A stretch of 11,361 bases of DNA from Phil1 sp964612925 (GCA_964612925.1 CAZTFU010000040.1:1-11361); one strand, 5' to 3'; counted from the first letter of the stretch, positions 1 to 6,618 are shown. The notes: generated by a model from the sequence alone, not told the origin. Numbers and translations: made by a program.

Positions 1-1
1 C

Positions 2-2110
2 ACCGCGCTTGGCGGCACGACCAAAACGTTTGACGCAAAGGTCGGTGACGAGCTTGATAAGAACTATCAGGAAGGCTACTTCCCCAATGTAAGCAGCCAC
101 AGCATTACCATGAGCATTGAAGCGAACGCGAAAAATGAGTTCGTATTTATATACACCAAAGCGGAAGCCATGCCGTACACCGTAAGGTACCTTGAGAAGG
201 ATACGGAAGCGGTACTGCATGATGCGAAGGTAGTCAGCGACAACAGGAAGTCCGTGGTTGACGAGTACTATGTAAGCATAGAAGGCTATATGCCCGATGC
301 GCCGCAGAAGCGGCTTATAATCAGCACTGAGGGAGAAAACGTTCTTACCTTCTGGTATACGGAGGATAATGAACACGCGCCTGTTACAATAATACACTGG
401 ACGCAGAACATCGTGGGTGATGACTACGCCGAGCACAGCCGTAGCTCCTATACGGGCGACATAAATGCTACAATCACTGCGGATGTGCTGACGATAGAGG
501 GCTTTGCATACGCCCAAGCGACTGCAACCTATGGTGACGGCACAACCCAAACGACCGTGACCGAAATCGATGAAAAGACCAAAGTTTCGGCTACGCTTAC
601 CGCAAGCGGCCTTATCATCAACCTGTACTACGACAGGATAGAATACCCCTATGAATTCAGGTTCGTAAGCGCGCTTGACGGTAGTACGATTGCCCCGAGC
701 GTCACGGGTAATGCAAGGTTTGGGGCACAGGTAACTCAGAACGCCAAGAGCATAGACGGTTACATTCTTGCTCTCAACGCGCCTGAAAATGCCGCAATAA
801 CCATTGCCGTTGAAGAGGGAACTACAGCCGAAAAGAACGTATACACGTTCAAGTACGATCCGTACTACAATGTGGTTCACGTTACGGACGGTACGGCGGG
901 CGAACCCGTTTTGTACAGAATAACAAATAACCTGAAGCAGAACCTTACAGGTACGGTTACAAGCGGCTACCTCTACGGCGGCACGTTTAGTGATAAGGAG
1001 TGCGAGACTGTGTACCAGTTCTATACTGGCGAAAGCGGCCTGAGCTTCACACCCGACAAGGGCGCGACCTACTACATCTGGGAGCCGAATGAGAATTACT
1101 TACAGCCTAAGGCGTACTCCATCTGGCGCAACAGTGACCCCAATGCGGGCGGCAAGACCAACATTATAGAAGTGTACCTTGCTTCCACCGTTGACCGTGA
1201 GATGTATCAAGAGGTTGGCTTTACCCTGAATGGTAACAATTACCTCAGTAACCTTGGCAGTAGCGATACTGCAACCGTATACAGCAAGGTGCGCACTGCA
1301 TATACAGACGGAACTGTAAAGGAAGATCTGTATGCGGATAATTCCAACGGCACTTTGGCCTTGCAAAAAGGTGGGCTTGCGGACAGTGTTACACTTAACC
1401 GCCTTGTCAGCATGGTTAAGGTTAGCAACCATACGCAGTACAGTAGTGAAGGAAACGCTATGGTATATCAGCCATACTGGATAACGCTTGACGGCGTAAC
1501 GGTAACAGGCATTAAAGTGAGGACGTGCTATTATCAGGGTGCCGGTTATAACGAACTTAAAGTCGTAAGCGATGCTAAAAGCGGTTCCACGTGTTCGTAT
1601 GGCTCAGGCGTACAGCAGACCGCAGTATTGGCAGATGTTACGGCCGAGCTTCGTGCAATAGCGGACGGTGAGGATGCACCCGCGGTTGAGGAAACACCCG
1701 TTATCGAGGAAACTCCGACCGAGCCCGAGGTATACGAAGTGCCCGAAATGACCTACGAGGGCGAAGCGCAGTACCTGCGTGTGCAGTACACTGCCAACAC
1801 CATGCTGAACACCGCAACGCTTATCAGCGCGGTAGACATGAGCGAGTTCAGCGAGGCGGGCTTCATTATAAACGGCAAGAAGTACGTTTGCACCGCGTTC
1901 AGCACCATGGTAGAGGGGTATGATGCAAATTACCTCTTCGGTAGCACTGTTGAGGGCGCAACGCTTATGAGCTGCAATGTGGCACTTGACGGTTTCACCA
2001 ACGGCGAAACGCTGCACATAACCCCGTATTGGGTGAATAATGACGGCGTTGCCGTTTACGGCGAAACGCGCACCGTGGTATACTACTCTTGGTGCGGCTT
2101 TGAAGGTTGA
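2..2110 (+). CDS. Large repeat-rich putative extracellular protein, 5' partial
   Basis: The frame is open from base 2, so the true start and any signal peptide lie left of the window; 702 residues are visible. The first half is a series of beta-rich units resembling MucBP-like repeats. Each has a YTVRYLEKD or YEFRFVSALDG type strand, then an IEGY/IDGY motif, and ends in a TFWYTED or TFKYD type strand. The second half has two copies of another module (about 1163-1534 and 1804-2091). They share the patterns xSAVD/xSTVD, E(A/V)GFxxNGxxY and PYWxxxDGVxVxGxxxRTxxYY. A Glu/Pro-rich linker with repeated EETP lies between them (about 1669-1755). In known families MucBP-type repeats occur in surface proteins that contact host or glycan ligands; such a role here is inferred. 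The C-terminus ends in CGFEG with no LPxTG motif, hydrophobic tail or dockerin visible, so any anchor must be N-terminal or noncovalent. A peptide gene follows after 17 bases, suggesting co-transcription. Confidence 0.85.
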   Translation, partial: TALGGTTKTFDAKVGDELDKNYQEGYFPNVSSHSITMSIEANAKNEFVFIYTKAEAMPYTVRYLEKDTEAVLHDAKVVSDNRKSVVDEYYVSIEGYMPDAPQKRLIISTEGENVLTFWYTEDNEHAPVTIIHWTQNIVGDDYAEHSRSSYTGDINATITADVLTIEGFAYAQATATYGDGTTQTTVTEIDEKTKVSATLTASGLIINLYYDRIEYPYEFRFVSALDGSTIAPSVTGNARFGAQVTQNAKSIDGYILALNAPENAAITIAVEEGTTAEKNVYTFKYDPYYNVVHVTDGTAGEPVLYRITNNLKQNLTGTVTSGYLYGGTFSDKECETVYQFYTGESGLSFTPDKGATYYIWEPNENYLQPKAYSIWRNSDPNAGGKTNIIEVYLASTVDREMYQEVGFTLNGNNYLSNLGSSDTATVYSKVRTAYTDGTVKEDLYADNSNGTLALQKGGLADSVTLNRLVSMVKVSNHTQYSSEGNAMVYQPYWITLDGVTVTGIKVRTCYYQGAGYNELKVVSDAKSGSTCSYGSGVQQTAVLADVTAELRAIADGEDAPAVEETPVIEETPTEPEVYEVPEMTYEGEAQYLRVQYTANTMLNTATLISAVDMSEFSEAGFIINGKKYVCTAFSTMVEGYDANYLFGSTVEGATLMSCNVALDGFTNGETLHITPYWVNNDGVAVYGETRTVVYYSWCGFEG

Positions 2111-2111
2111 G

Positions 2112-2119
2112 AAAGGGGG
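2112..2119 (+). promoter_or_regulatory. Strong ribosome binding site for the 65-residue peptide
   Basis: The purine run AAAGGGGG lies just after the stop codon of the large upstream gene and 8 bases before the ATG at 2128. It decides the start: the in-frame TTG at 2107 lies upstream of this site and overlaps the preceding stop codon, so it is not credible. It is one of the best ribosome binding sites on the + strand and suggests the peptide is made in quantity. Confidence 0.75.
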
Positions 2120-2127
2120 CATTTGAA

Positions 2128-2325
2128 ATGAAGGGTATAAATAAGTTCGTAATGCCCGAAGGCGAAGTGATCAACGGCGGAACCGGTGGTATTACCGCTC
2201 CTACCTTCTCCACAGGAACAAGCCTGCAAAGCATACATGGCGGCATAGCGGTAATGACGCTGCCTGACGGGTCGGTTGCAAACGTTGATTCAAGCGGCAA
2301 CATACTCGGTGACGTAGTGGAATAA
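2128..2325 (+). CDS. Small Gly/Ser/Thr-rich peptide, candidate RiPP precursor or kinase substrate
   Basis: This gene encodes 65 residues starting at the ATG behind the AAAGGGGG site. I do not recognise the family. The N-terminus is short and basic (MKGINKF) with no hydrophobic signal segment, so it is not an ordinary Sec substrate. Residues 17-21 read GGTGG, which could be a double-glycine type leader boundary. The rest is rich in Gly, Ser and Thr (T19, T23, T26, S28, T29, T31, S32, S35, T44, S49, S55, S56), with no cysteine and no lysine after residue 6. It ends in an acidic GDVVE. The link to peptide modification comes from its neighbours: an HprK-like kinase and a PqqD-family protein lie directly downstream on the same strand. 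The inference is that the PqqD protein recognises this peptide and the kinase phosphorylates one of its hydroxyl residues. It could instead be an unrelated small protein. Confidence 0.65.
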   Translation: MKGINKFVMPEGEVINGGTGGITAPTFSTGTSLQSIHGGIAVMTLPDGSVANVDSSGNILGDVVE

Positions 2326-2345
2326 AACAAAACAGCAGTAACACG

Positions 2346-2373
2346 GGCGGGGCAGTCACAAGGCGGCCCCGCC
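2346..2373 (+). promoter_or_regulatory. GC-rich intercistronic hairpin between peptide and kinase genes
   Basis: GGCGGGGC (2346-2353) pairs perfectly with GCCCCGCC (2366-2373) across a 12-base loop. No T-run follows before the kinase start at 2387, so it is not a classical terminator. It may be a partial terminator, or a 3' stabilising structure that leaves the upstream peptide mRNA more abundant than the kinase mRNA, as in operons where a small product is needed in excess over its enzymes. That role is inferred. Confidence 0.6.
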
Positions 2374-2386
2374 AAGCTTTAGTATT

Positions 2387-3106
2387 ATGAAAACAGTTAT
2401 AGAACTTGGCGGCGTGCCGATGGAGGCTCAATTCGAATACAGCGCGTATTTACCGCTGTTTGTACCGTTTGAGTGCGAGCAAGTGCCGCTTGAGCGAATA
2501 AGCGTAAGTGCGGAGGAAATACGGCGTGTGCAATCGAGGTATGAGCCTGAAAGTGAGGCGGACTATATCGAGCACATGGAGCTTAGCCTTCGCGCAGGGG
2601 ACGCTCTGCTTTCGCATGGCAGGGCACTGTTCCACGGCGTGGCGTTCGTGTGGCACGGCAGGGCATATATAATATCGGGACTCAGCGGGGCGGGCAAGTC
2701 AACGCATTATGTGCAGTGGAAACGGCTGTACGGTGACGAAATAACTCTTATAAACGGCGATAAGCCCATAATTGCCCTTGCGGAAGACGGAGTTACGGTT
2801 TGCCCATCGCCGTGGCGCGGCAAGGAAAACATGGGCAGTATGGAAACGGCTCCCCTCGGCGGCATAGTATTTCTTGTGCGTGGGGAGGAAAATGCCATTC
2901 GCCGCATGCAGATAAAGGAGGCCGCGCCCACGCTATTTACGCAGTTCCTTATCACCGCGGAAAAGGAGCGGGATGTGCGCCTTGCCTGCAAAATAGAGGA
3001 AAGGCTGCTCAATACCGTGCCGATATGGCTTTTGCATAGCCGAGGCGATGCGGCATGTGCAAGGCTGTGCCATGATACGCTTGAAAAGGAGTTGTGCCTG
3101 AAATGA
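2387..3106 (+). CDS. HPr-kinase-like P-loop serine kinase
   Basis: A 239-residue protein of the HprK C-terminal-domain superfamily, found next to PqqD-like proteins and in some lasso-peptide clusters, where the kinase phosphorylates a precursor serine. Residues 80-96 form the strand pair before the P-loop. The Walker A motif GLSGAGKST spans residues 98-106, with K104 and S105 the expected nucleotide and Mg contacts. NGDKP (123-127) occupies the place of the acidic metal-binding motif, and SPWRGKE (141-147) matches the family's (T/S)PWxGKE motif. It lacks the N-terminal domain of true HPr kinase/phosphorylase and acts on an unknown substrate, most simply the adjacent 65-residue peptide. No Shine-Dalgarno sequence precedes the ATG at 2387, nor the in-frame ATG at 2420; 2387 is kept because MKTVIELGGV resembles relatives' N-termini. 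The stop overlaps the next start (ATGA at 3103). ATP binding is secure; the substrate is inference. Confidence 0.85.
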   Translation: MKTVIELGGVPMEAQFEYSAYLPLFVPFECEQVPLERISVSAEEIRRVQSRYEPESEADYIEHMELSLRAGDALLSHGRALFHGVAFVWHGRAYIISGLSGAGKSTHYVQWKRLYGDEITLINGDKPIIALAEDGVTVCPSPWRGKENMGSMETAPLGGIVFLVRGEENAIRRMQIKEAAPTLFTQFLITAEKERDVRLACKIEERLLNTVPIWLLHSRGDAACARLCHDTLEKELCLK

Positions 3107-3375
3107 AAGCGACAATTTTACCCGAAATAGTGCTGACGGAAGTGTGCGGTGAGAGTTTACTTATCGCAACGGGCAATGCACGCGGCAAGGTACCGTATGT
3201 GCTAAGTCTTAATGAAACGGCCGTGTTTATTTGGAGACTGCTTGAAAAGGGCACCGATAGCGAAGAGATAAAGAGCGCACTTTGCGCCGAATACGAAATA
3301 GACGGCGAGACCGCATGCACGGCATATGATTCGTTTATGCGGCAACTGCGTACGCAAGGATACATAGTACAATAA
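3103..3375 (+). CDS. PqqD-family peptide-recognition (RRE-type) protein
   Basis: A 90-residue protein with the PqqD-like fold. N-terminal beta strands (residues 1-34) precede the family signature LNETAVFIWRLLEKGTD (about 36-52), and a helical half follows, ending in MRQLRTQGYIVQ. PqqD-type domains are the RiPP recognition elements that bind leader peptides and present them to modifying enzymes; PqqD itself chaperones PqqA. Related small proteins recur beside HprK-like kinases. ATG at 3103 is chosen because it overlaps the kinase stop (ATGA) and AGGAG at 3087-3091 sits 11 bases upstream; the GTG at 3094 would leave only 2 bases. The coupling points to equal synthesis with the kinase and probably a complex. 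It has no catalytic residues. A role in peptide presentation is inferred from the family and neighbours. Confidence 0.85.
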   Translation: MKATILPEIVLTEVCGESLLIATGNARGKVPYVLSLNETAVFIWRLLEKGTDSEEIKSALCAEYEIDGETACTAYDSFMRQLRTQGYIVQ

Positions 3376-3439
3376 GAACGGAATTACCTATAAAAAGGTA
3401 GAACCCCCGCCGGAGGGAAAAGGCGGGGGTTCCGTTCTT
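3374..3439 (+). terminator. Elaborate convergent (probably bidirectional) terminator, possible three-way junction
   Basis: The core hairpin pairs GAACCCCCGCC (3401-3411) with GGCGGGGGTTC (3422-3432) over a 10-base loop. A smaller hairpin, TACCT/AGGTA (3385-3389 with 3396-3400), abuts it on the left. An outer stem pairs AAGAACGGAA (3374-3383) with TTCCGTTCTT (3430-3439) and shares three bases with the core stem. On the - strand the core hairpin is followed by TACCTTTTTA, a reasonable U-tract; on the + strand the tail CGTTCTTT is weaker. It lies between the PqqD stop and the stop of convergent iadA, and probably ends both operons. Confidence 0.8.
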
Positions 3440-3447
3440 TGGCAGGC

Positions 3448-4575
3448 TTATTCGAACTTTGGCGTGTATGTTTTCACGCCGTGAAGCATGAATAGCTTGC
3501 CATTGGCTATGACTGTATCTATATTTAGATGGTCATCAATGAGAATGATATCCGCACAGGAACCTGCCGCAAGCAGTCCCTTGTAGGGATAAAGGTTGAG
3601 TGCCTTGGCGGGATTTTCCGTAAGCACCTTTATAGAATCCGCATACGAATAGCCGTATTCGTTTACCATTGCGCGGATAACGCTGTGATCGGCTGTGATG
3701 CTGCCCGAGGTTATGCCCACAAGCTCTTTCTTTTCGTTCCATTGGGGCAGGCTGCCGTTTCCGTCGGAGCTTAACGTTACCCTGTCCTTGGGGGCACGTT
3801 TAAGCACGGTATCAAGTATGCCTGCAACATGGGAATGCTGAGTTCCCGCGGTAAAATCGATATATCCGCCAAGTGAGGCGAACTCAACGGCCTGATCTAT
3901 GTGGCGACCGAGATGAGTCGGGCGGAACACGCTTACAGGCAAATCGGTAGTTTTTACGATATCTATTATTTTGCGCAGTTCTTCCGCGCCGGAGCCCGTG
4001 TGCAGATGCACAATGCCGGGCTTGTTTGCGAGCATACCGCCCATGCGTGCCGCATGACCGAGGCGAATAAGCTCTTGCTTTGTAATGCCTGAACCGCGAT
4101 GGTCGGATATTGCGACCTTAACGCCGATAATCTCCTGAATAAACGTTATATCGTTCGTAACGGAATCGGTAAGGGTATATGTCGGGTACCAGTATGAACC
4201 CGTAAGGCAATATGCCGTCCAGCCTTCTTCATTAAAGGCCTTTGTTTTTGCAACAAGGTTGGCAACACTGCGCGTTGTACCGTCCGTGCCAAGCAGACCC
4301 ACAACCGTGGTAACGCCCGCATCGACAAGCTGAGAAAGTTTAAGCGGGGGCACCTGATTGGAGAAGCCGCCTTCACCGCCGCCGCCCGTAATGTGCACAT
4401 GCTGATCTATATATCCGGGAGCCGCAACAAGACCGCCGCCGTCTACCGTTTCGGTAATGTAGCGGGCGGGCATGGCTATATCGCCGCTTATTTCAAGAAT
4501 ATCTTTGCCCGAAATAAGCACGTTTGTGAGCGGTGCGGCCTTATCATAAAGGCGAACATTTTTGAGTAAAAGCAT
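3448..4575 (-). CDS. iadA: Isoaspartyl dipeptidase (beta-aspartyl peptidase)
   Basis: A 375-residue metal-dependent hydrolase of the amidohydrolase superfamily, expected to cleave beta-aspartyl (isoAsp-X) dipeptides in the cytoplasm. The metal-site HxH is at H59/H61 in IDQHVHITGGGGEGG. The expected carboxylated lysine is K153 (GVKVAISDHR), followed by H192 (HLHTG), H221 (RPTHLGRH) and D271 (SSDGNG). These match the E. coli enzyme at a nearly constant offset, as do E68 and R160 (substrate contacts) and R224. Its length is close to the roughly 390 residues usual for IadA. It starts at the ATG behind GAGGGG (4585-4590, spacer 9) and ends beside the shared terminator. It lies 70 bases downstream of the transporter ATPase gene with no T-tracted terminator between, so it is probably the last gene of the peptide-uptake operon. 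All key residues are present; I see no sign of decay. Confidence 0.94.
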   Translation of the reverse strand: MLLLKNVRLYDKAAPLTNVLISGKDILEISGDIAMPARYITETVDGGGLVAAPGYIDQHVHITGGGGEGGFSNQVPPLKLSQLVDAGVTTVVGLLGTDGTTRSVANLVAKTKAFNEEGWTAYCLTGSYWYPTYTLTDSVTNDITFIQEIIGVKVAISDHRGSGITKQELIRLGHAARMGGMLANKPGIVHLHTGSGAEELRKIIDIVKTTDLPVSVFRPTHLGRHIDQAVEFASLGGYIDFTAGTQHSHVAGILDTVLKRAPKDRVTLSSDGNGSLPQWNEKKELVGITSGSITADHSVIRAMVNEYGYSYADSIKVLTENPAKALNLYPYKGLLAAGSCADIILIDDHLNIDTVIANGKLFMLHGVKTYTPKFE

Positions 4576-4600
4576 AGTTTCTTTCCCCTCTTAATTGATA

Positions 4601-4626
4601 TACCGATATACGGTAAATTGTTTACC
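4601..4626 (-). promoter_or_regulatory. Overlapping inverted repeats upstream of iadA
   Basis: Two perfect short palindromes share bases in the gap between the transporter ATPase gene and iadA. TACCG-ATATA-CGGTA spans 4601-4615 and GGTAAA-TTG-TTTACC spans 4612-4626. They cannot form as RNA hairpins together because they share GGTA. No U-tract follows on the - strand. They could be a regulator-binding site, mRNA-stability hairpins, or chance in AT-rich sequence. The functional reading is weak. Confidence 0.35.
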
Positions 4627-4645
4627 CGTGCCCGAAAACCCTGAG

Positions 4646-5614
4646 TTAATCGTATAAATGGCAGTAAACGCAGTGGTTTTCGTCCACCTGCTTTTTGGCG
4701 GGCGGAATCTCACCGCAAATGTCCATGGCCTTGGGGCAGCGCGTGTGGAATTTGCACCCCTTTGGCGCATTCAGCGGGGAAGGTATGTTGCCCTGCAAAA
4801 TAATGCGCTCACGCTTAATCGTAGGATCGGGTATCGGCACGGCCGAGAGCAGTGCCTGCGTATACGGATGCATCGGGTTGCCGTACAGGGATTTTTTGTC
4901 CGCAATTTCGACAAAGTTGCCCAAGTACATCACGCCGACTCTATCACTTATATGCTCAACCACGCTCAAATCGTGCGCGACGAATATGTATGTCAATGAA
5001 AGCTCACGCTTTAATTGATTCATAAGGTTAAGCACCTGACTTTGAATCGAAACGTCCAATGCGCTTACGGGCTCATCGGCGATAACAAGTTTTGGCGTTA
5101 CGGCTATTGCACGGGCAATGCCTATGCGCTGACGTTGACCGCCGCTGAACTCATGCGGATAGCGAACGGCGTGGTAAGCGTCAAGTCCAACCTTTTGCAG
5201 TAGCTCAATTACCTTTTTGTCTGTTTCCTCACGGCTTGTGTCAAGTCTGTGGATCTTTAGCGGCTCCGCAACGATGTTCCTTACGGACATGCGCGGGTTC
5301 AGCGATGCATAAGGGTCCTGAAACACCATTTGCATATCCTTGCGCACTTCGCGCATTTCCTTATTTGAAAGGTGGGTTATATCCCTGCCCTCAAATTCTA
5401 TCGTACCCGAGGTAGGCTCTATCAGTTTGCATATGGTCTTGCCAAGCGTGCTTTTGCCGCAGCCCGATTCACCGACTATGCCGAAAACCTCACCGCGGTA
5501 TACGTCAAAATTTACGCCGTCAACCGCCTTAACATATTGGGCCTTGCCGAACATGCCTTTGCTGACCTTATAATACTGGCACAGATCCCTTACACTAAGC
5601 AATACTTCGTTCAT
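4646..5614 (-). CDS. dppF: Peptide ABC transporter ATP-binding protein, DppF/OppF type
   Basis: A 322-residue ATPase that powers peptide import at the inner face of the membrane, paired with the DppD-type subunit. It shows Walker A GESGCGKST (48-56), Q-loop Q99 (VFQDPYASLNP), signature FSGGQRQR (156-163), Walker B LVIADEP (176-182) and the H-loop histidine H214. The C-terminal oligopeptide-transporter extension begins near HPYTQALL (249-256). It carries cysteines C287, C293, C300 and C315 in the C-x5-C-x6-C-x14-C spacing that may hold an iron-sulfur cluster. The ATG overlaps the previous stop by one base (TAATG at 5612-5616). GGAGGT (5623-5628, spacer 8) supports the start and suggests translational coupling. 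Substrate specificity is set by the binding protein and cannot be read from this subunit. Confidence 0.94.
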   Translation of the reverse strand: MNEVLLSVRDLCQYYKVSKGMFGKAQYVKAVDGVNFDVYRGEVFGIVGESGCGKSTLGKTICKLIEPTSGTIEFEGRDITHLSNKEMREVRKDMQMVFQDPYASLNPRMSVRNIVAEPLKIHRLDTSREETDKKVIELLQKVGLDAYHAVRYPHEFSGGQRQRIGIARAIAVTPKLVIADEPVSALDVSIQSQVLNLMNQLKRELSLTYIFVAHDLSVVEHISDRVGVMYLGNFVEIADKKSLYGNPMHPYTQALLSAVPIPDPTIKRERIILQGNIPSPLNAPKGCKFHTRCPKAMDICGEIPPAKKQVDENHCVYCHLYD

Positions 5615-6618
5615 TACCTTTTACCTCCGTATTCCTTGGTGCATCGGAAGCATCTACTGCGCACTCCGCCCTCAAGCTCATAAAGTTCGGGCTCTTGTTC
5701 ACGGCAAATATCCATTGCATATTTGCAACGCGGGGCGAATTTGCAACCTTCAGGCATATGCATCGGGTTTGGCACGTTGCCGGGTATCGATTCAAGCTCG
5801 TCAACATGCTCGCCAAGCTTTGGTATGGATGCAAGCAACCCTTCCGTATACGGGTGTGCGGGGTGCTTGAACACGGATATTACATCGCCCGATTCAACCA
5901 CTCTGCCGCAGTACATGACGACTACCCTGTCACATATTTCGGCAACAACGCCAAGGTTGTGCGTTATGAATATCACACTTGTGCCGACCTGCTCCTTCAG
6001 CCGCTGCATAAGGTCAAGTATCTGCGCCTGAATGGTAACGTCAAGTGCGGTGGTGGGCTCATCCGCGATAAGTATGCGCGGCTTGCAGACAAGTGCCATT
6101 GCTATCATAACACGCTGCCGCTGACCGCCGCTAAGCTGGAACGGATATTCGTTGACCATGCTTTCCACGCGGGGAAGCCCCGTAGCCTTCAGTATCTCTA
6201 TGGTTTTCTGCTTAGCCTCGATCCTGCTGACCTTCTGGTGCAGCATAACGGTTTCGATTATCTGTTCACCGATTGTAAGCACGGGGTTAAGGCTTGTCAT
6301 CGGCTCCTGAAATATCATGGCAATGTCGTCACCGCGTATGGCGCGGCGTTCGGCGGGGGTCATCTTTAAGAGGTCCTTGCCGTCAAACAGTATTTCACCG
6401 CCTACGACCTTGCCCGTGGTATCCATGAGCAAACCCATTATGGAAAGGGACGTAACGCTTTTGCCGGAACCCGATTCACCGACTATGCCGAGAGTGCTTC
6501 CCTCAACAAGGTCGAAATCTATGCCGTCAACGGCCTTAACGGTGCCGCTGTCCATAAAAAAGTAGGTGCTGAGGTTTTTCACCTCGAGTATTTTCTTTTC
6601 TTCGATCATAGCTGTCAT
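5614..6618 (-). CDS. dppD: Peptide ABC transporter ATP-binding protein, DppD/OppD type
   Basis: A 334-residue ATPase, partner of the DppF-type subunit. It has Walker A GESGSGKS (47-54), Q-loop Q104 (IFQEPMTSLNP), signature LSGGQRQR (162-169), Walker B ILIADEP (182-188) and H-loop H220 (ITHNLGVV). The C-terminal extension follows HPYTEGLL (255-262), with cysteines C292, C298, C305 and C323 plus C326, again the possible iron-sulfur arrangement. ATG at 6618 is favoured because GAGG (6628-6631, overlapping the preceding TGA stop) lies 9 bases upstream; M4 at 6609 is a less well placed alternative. The gap to the upstream permease gene is 11 bases. Confidence 0.94.
   Translation of the reverse strand: MTAMIEEKKILEVKNLSTYFFMDSGTVKAVDGIDFDLVEGSTLGIVGESGSGKSVTSLSIMGLLMDTTGKVVGGEILFDGKDLLKMTPAERRAIRGDDIAMIFQEPMTSLNPVLTIGEQIIETVMLHQKVSRIEAKQKTIEILKATGLPRVESMVNEYPFQLSGGQRQRVMIAMALVCKPRILIADEPTTALDVTIQAQILDLMQRLKEQVGTSVIFITHNLGVVAEICDRVVVMYCGRVVESGDVISVFKHPAHPYTEGLLASIPKLGEHVDELESIPGNVPNPMHMPEGCKFAPRCKYAMDICREQEPELYELEGGVRSRCFRCTKEYGGKR

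Noticed and set aside
110..2110. ATG at 110 as the start of the large repeat protein
   Set aside because: The frame is open to the left edge and the translated bases 2-109 continue the repeat pattern; no ribosome binding site or signal peptide is seen at 110.
1604..2122. 172-residue - strand open frame opposite the repeat protein
   Set aside because: The + strand frame carries clear duplicated modules; the antisense frame has no domain or start signal.
2128..2325. Lasso-peptide precursor, suggested by the neighbouring HprK-like kinase and PqqD protein
   Set aside because: Placing Thr19 at the penultimate leader position gives a core from Gly21 with no Asp or Glu at ring positions 7-9, and no asparagine-synthetase-like cyclase or B2 protease is in the window.
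2107..2325. TTG start for the small peptide, giving 72 residues
   Set aside because: The TTG overlaps the stop of the upstream gene and lies before the strong ribosome binding site at 2112-2119; ATG at 2128 has ideal spacing.
2387..3106. True HPr kinase/phosphorylase (hprK) of carbon catabolite repression
   Set aside because: The protein is short (239 residues), lacks the usual N-terminal domain, has NGDKP and SPWRGKE motifs of the peptide-cluster kinases, and is coupled to a PqqD protein.
3448..4575. Dihydroorotase or dihydropyrimidinase
   Set aside because: Active-site residues and the ITGGGGEGG and GVTTVVGLLGTDG motifs match isoaspartyl dipeptidase at a nearly constant offset from the E. 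coli enzyme, and the context is peptide uptake.
5695..6369. 224-residue + strand open frame opposite the DppD-type gene
   Set aside because: It is antisense to a gene with all ABC ATPase motifs, has no ribosome binding site or recognisable domain, and is a shadow of codon use on the other strand.
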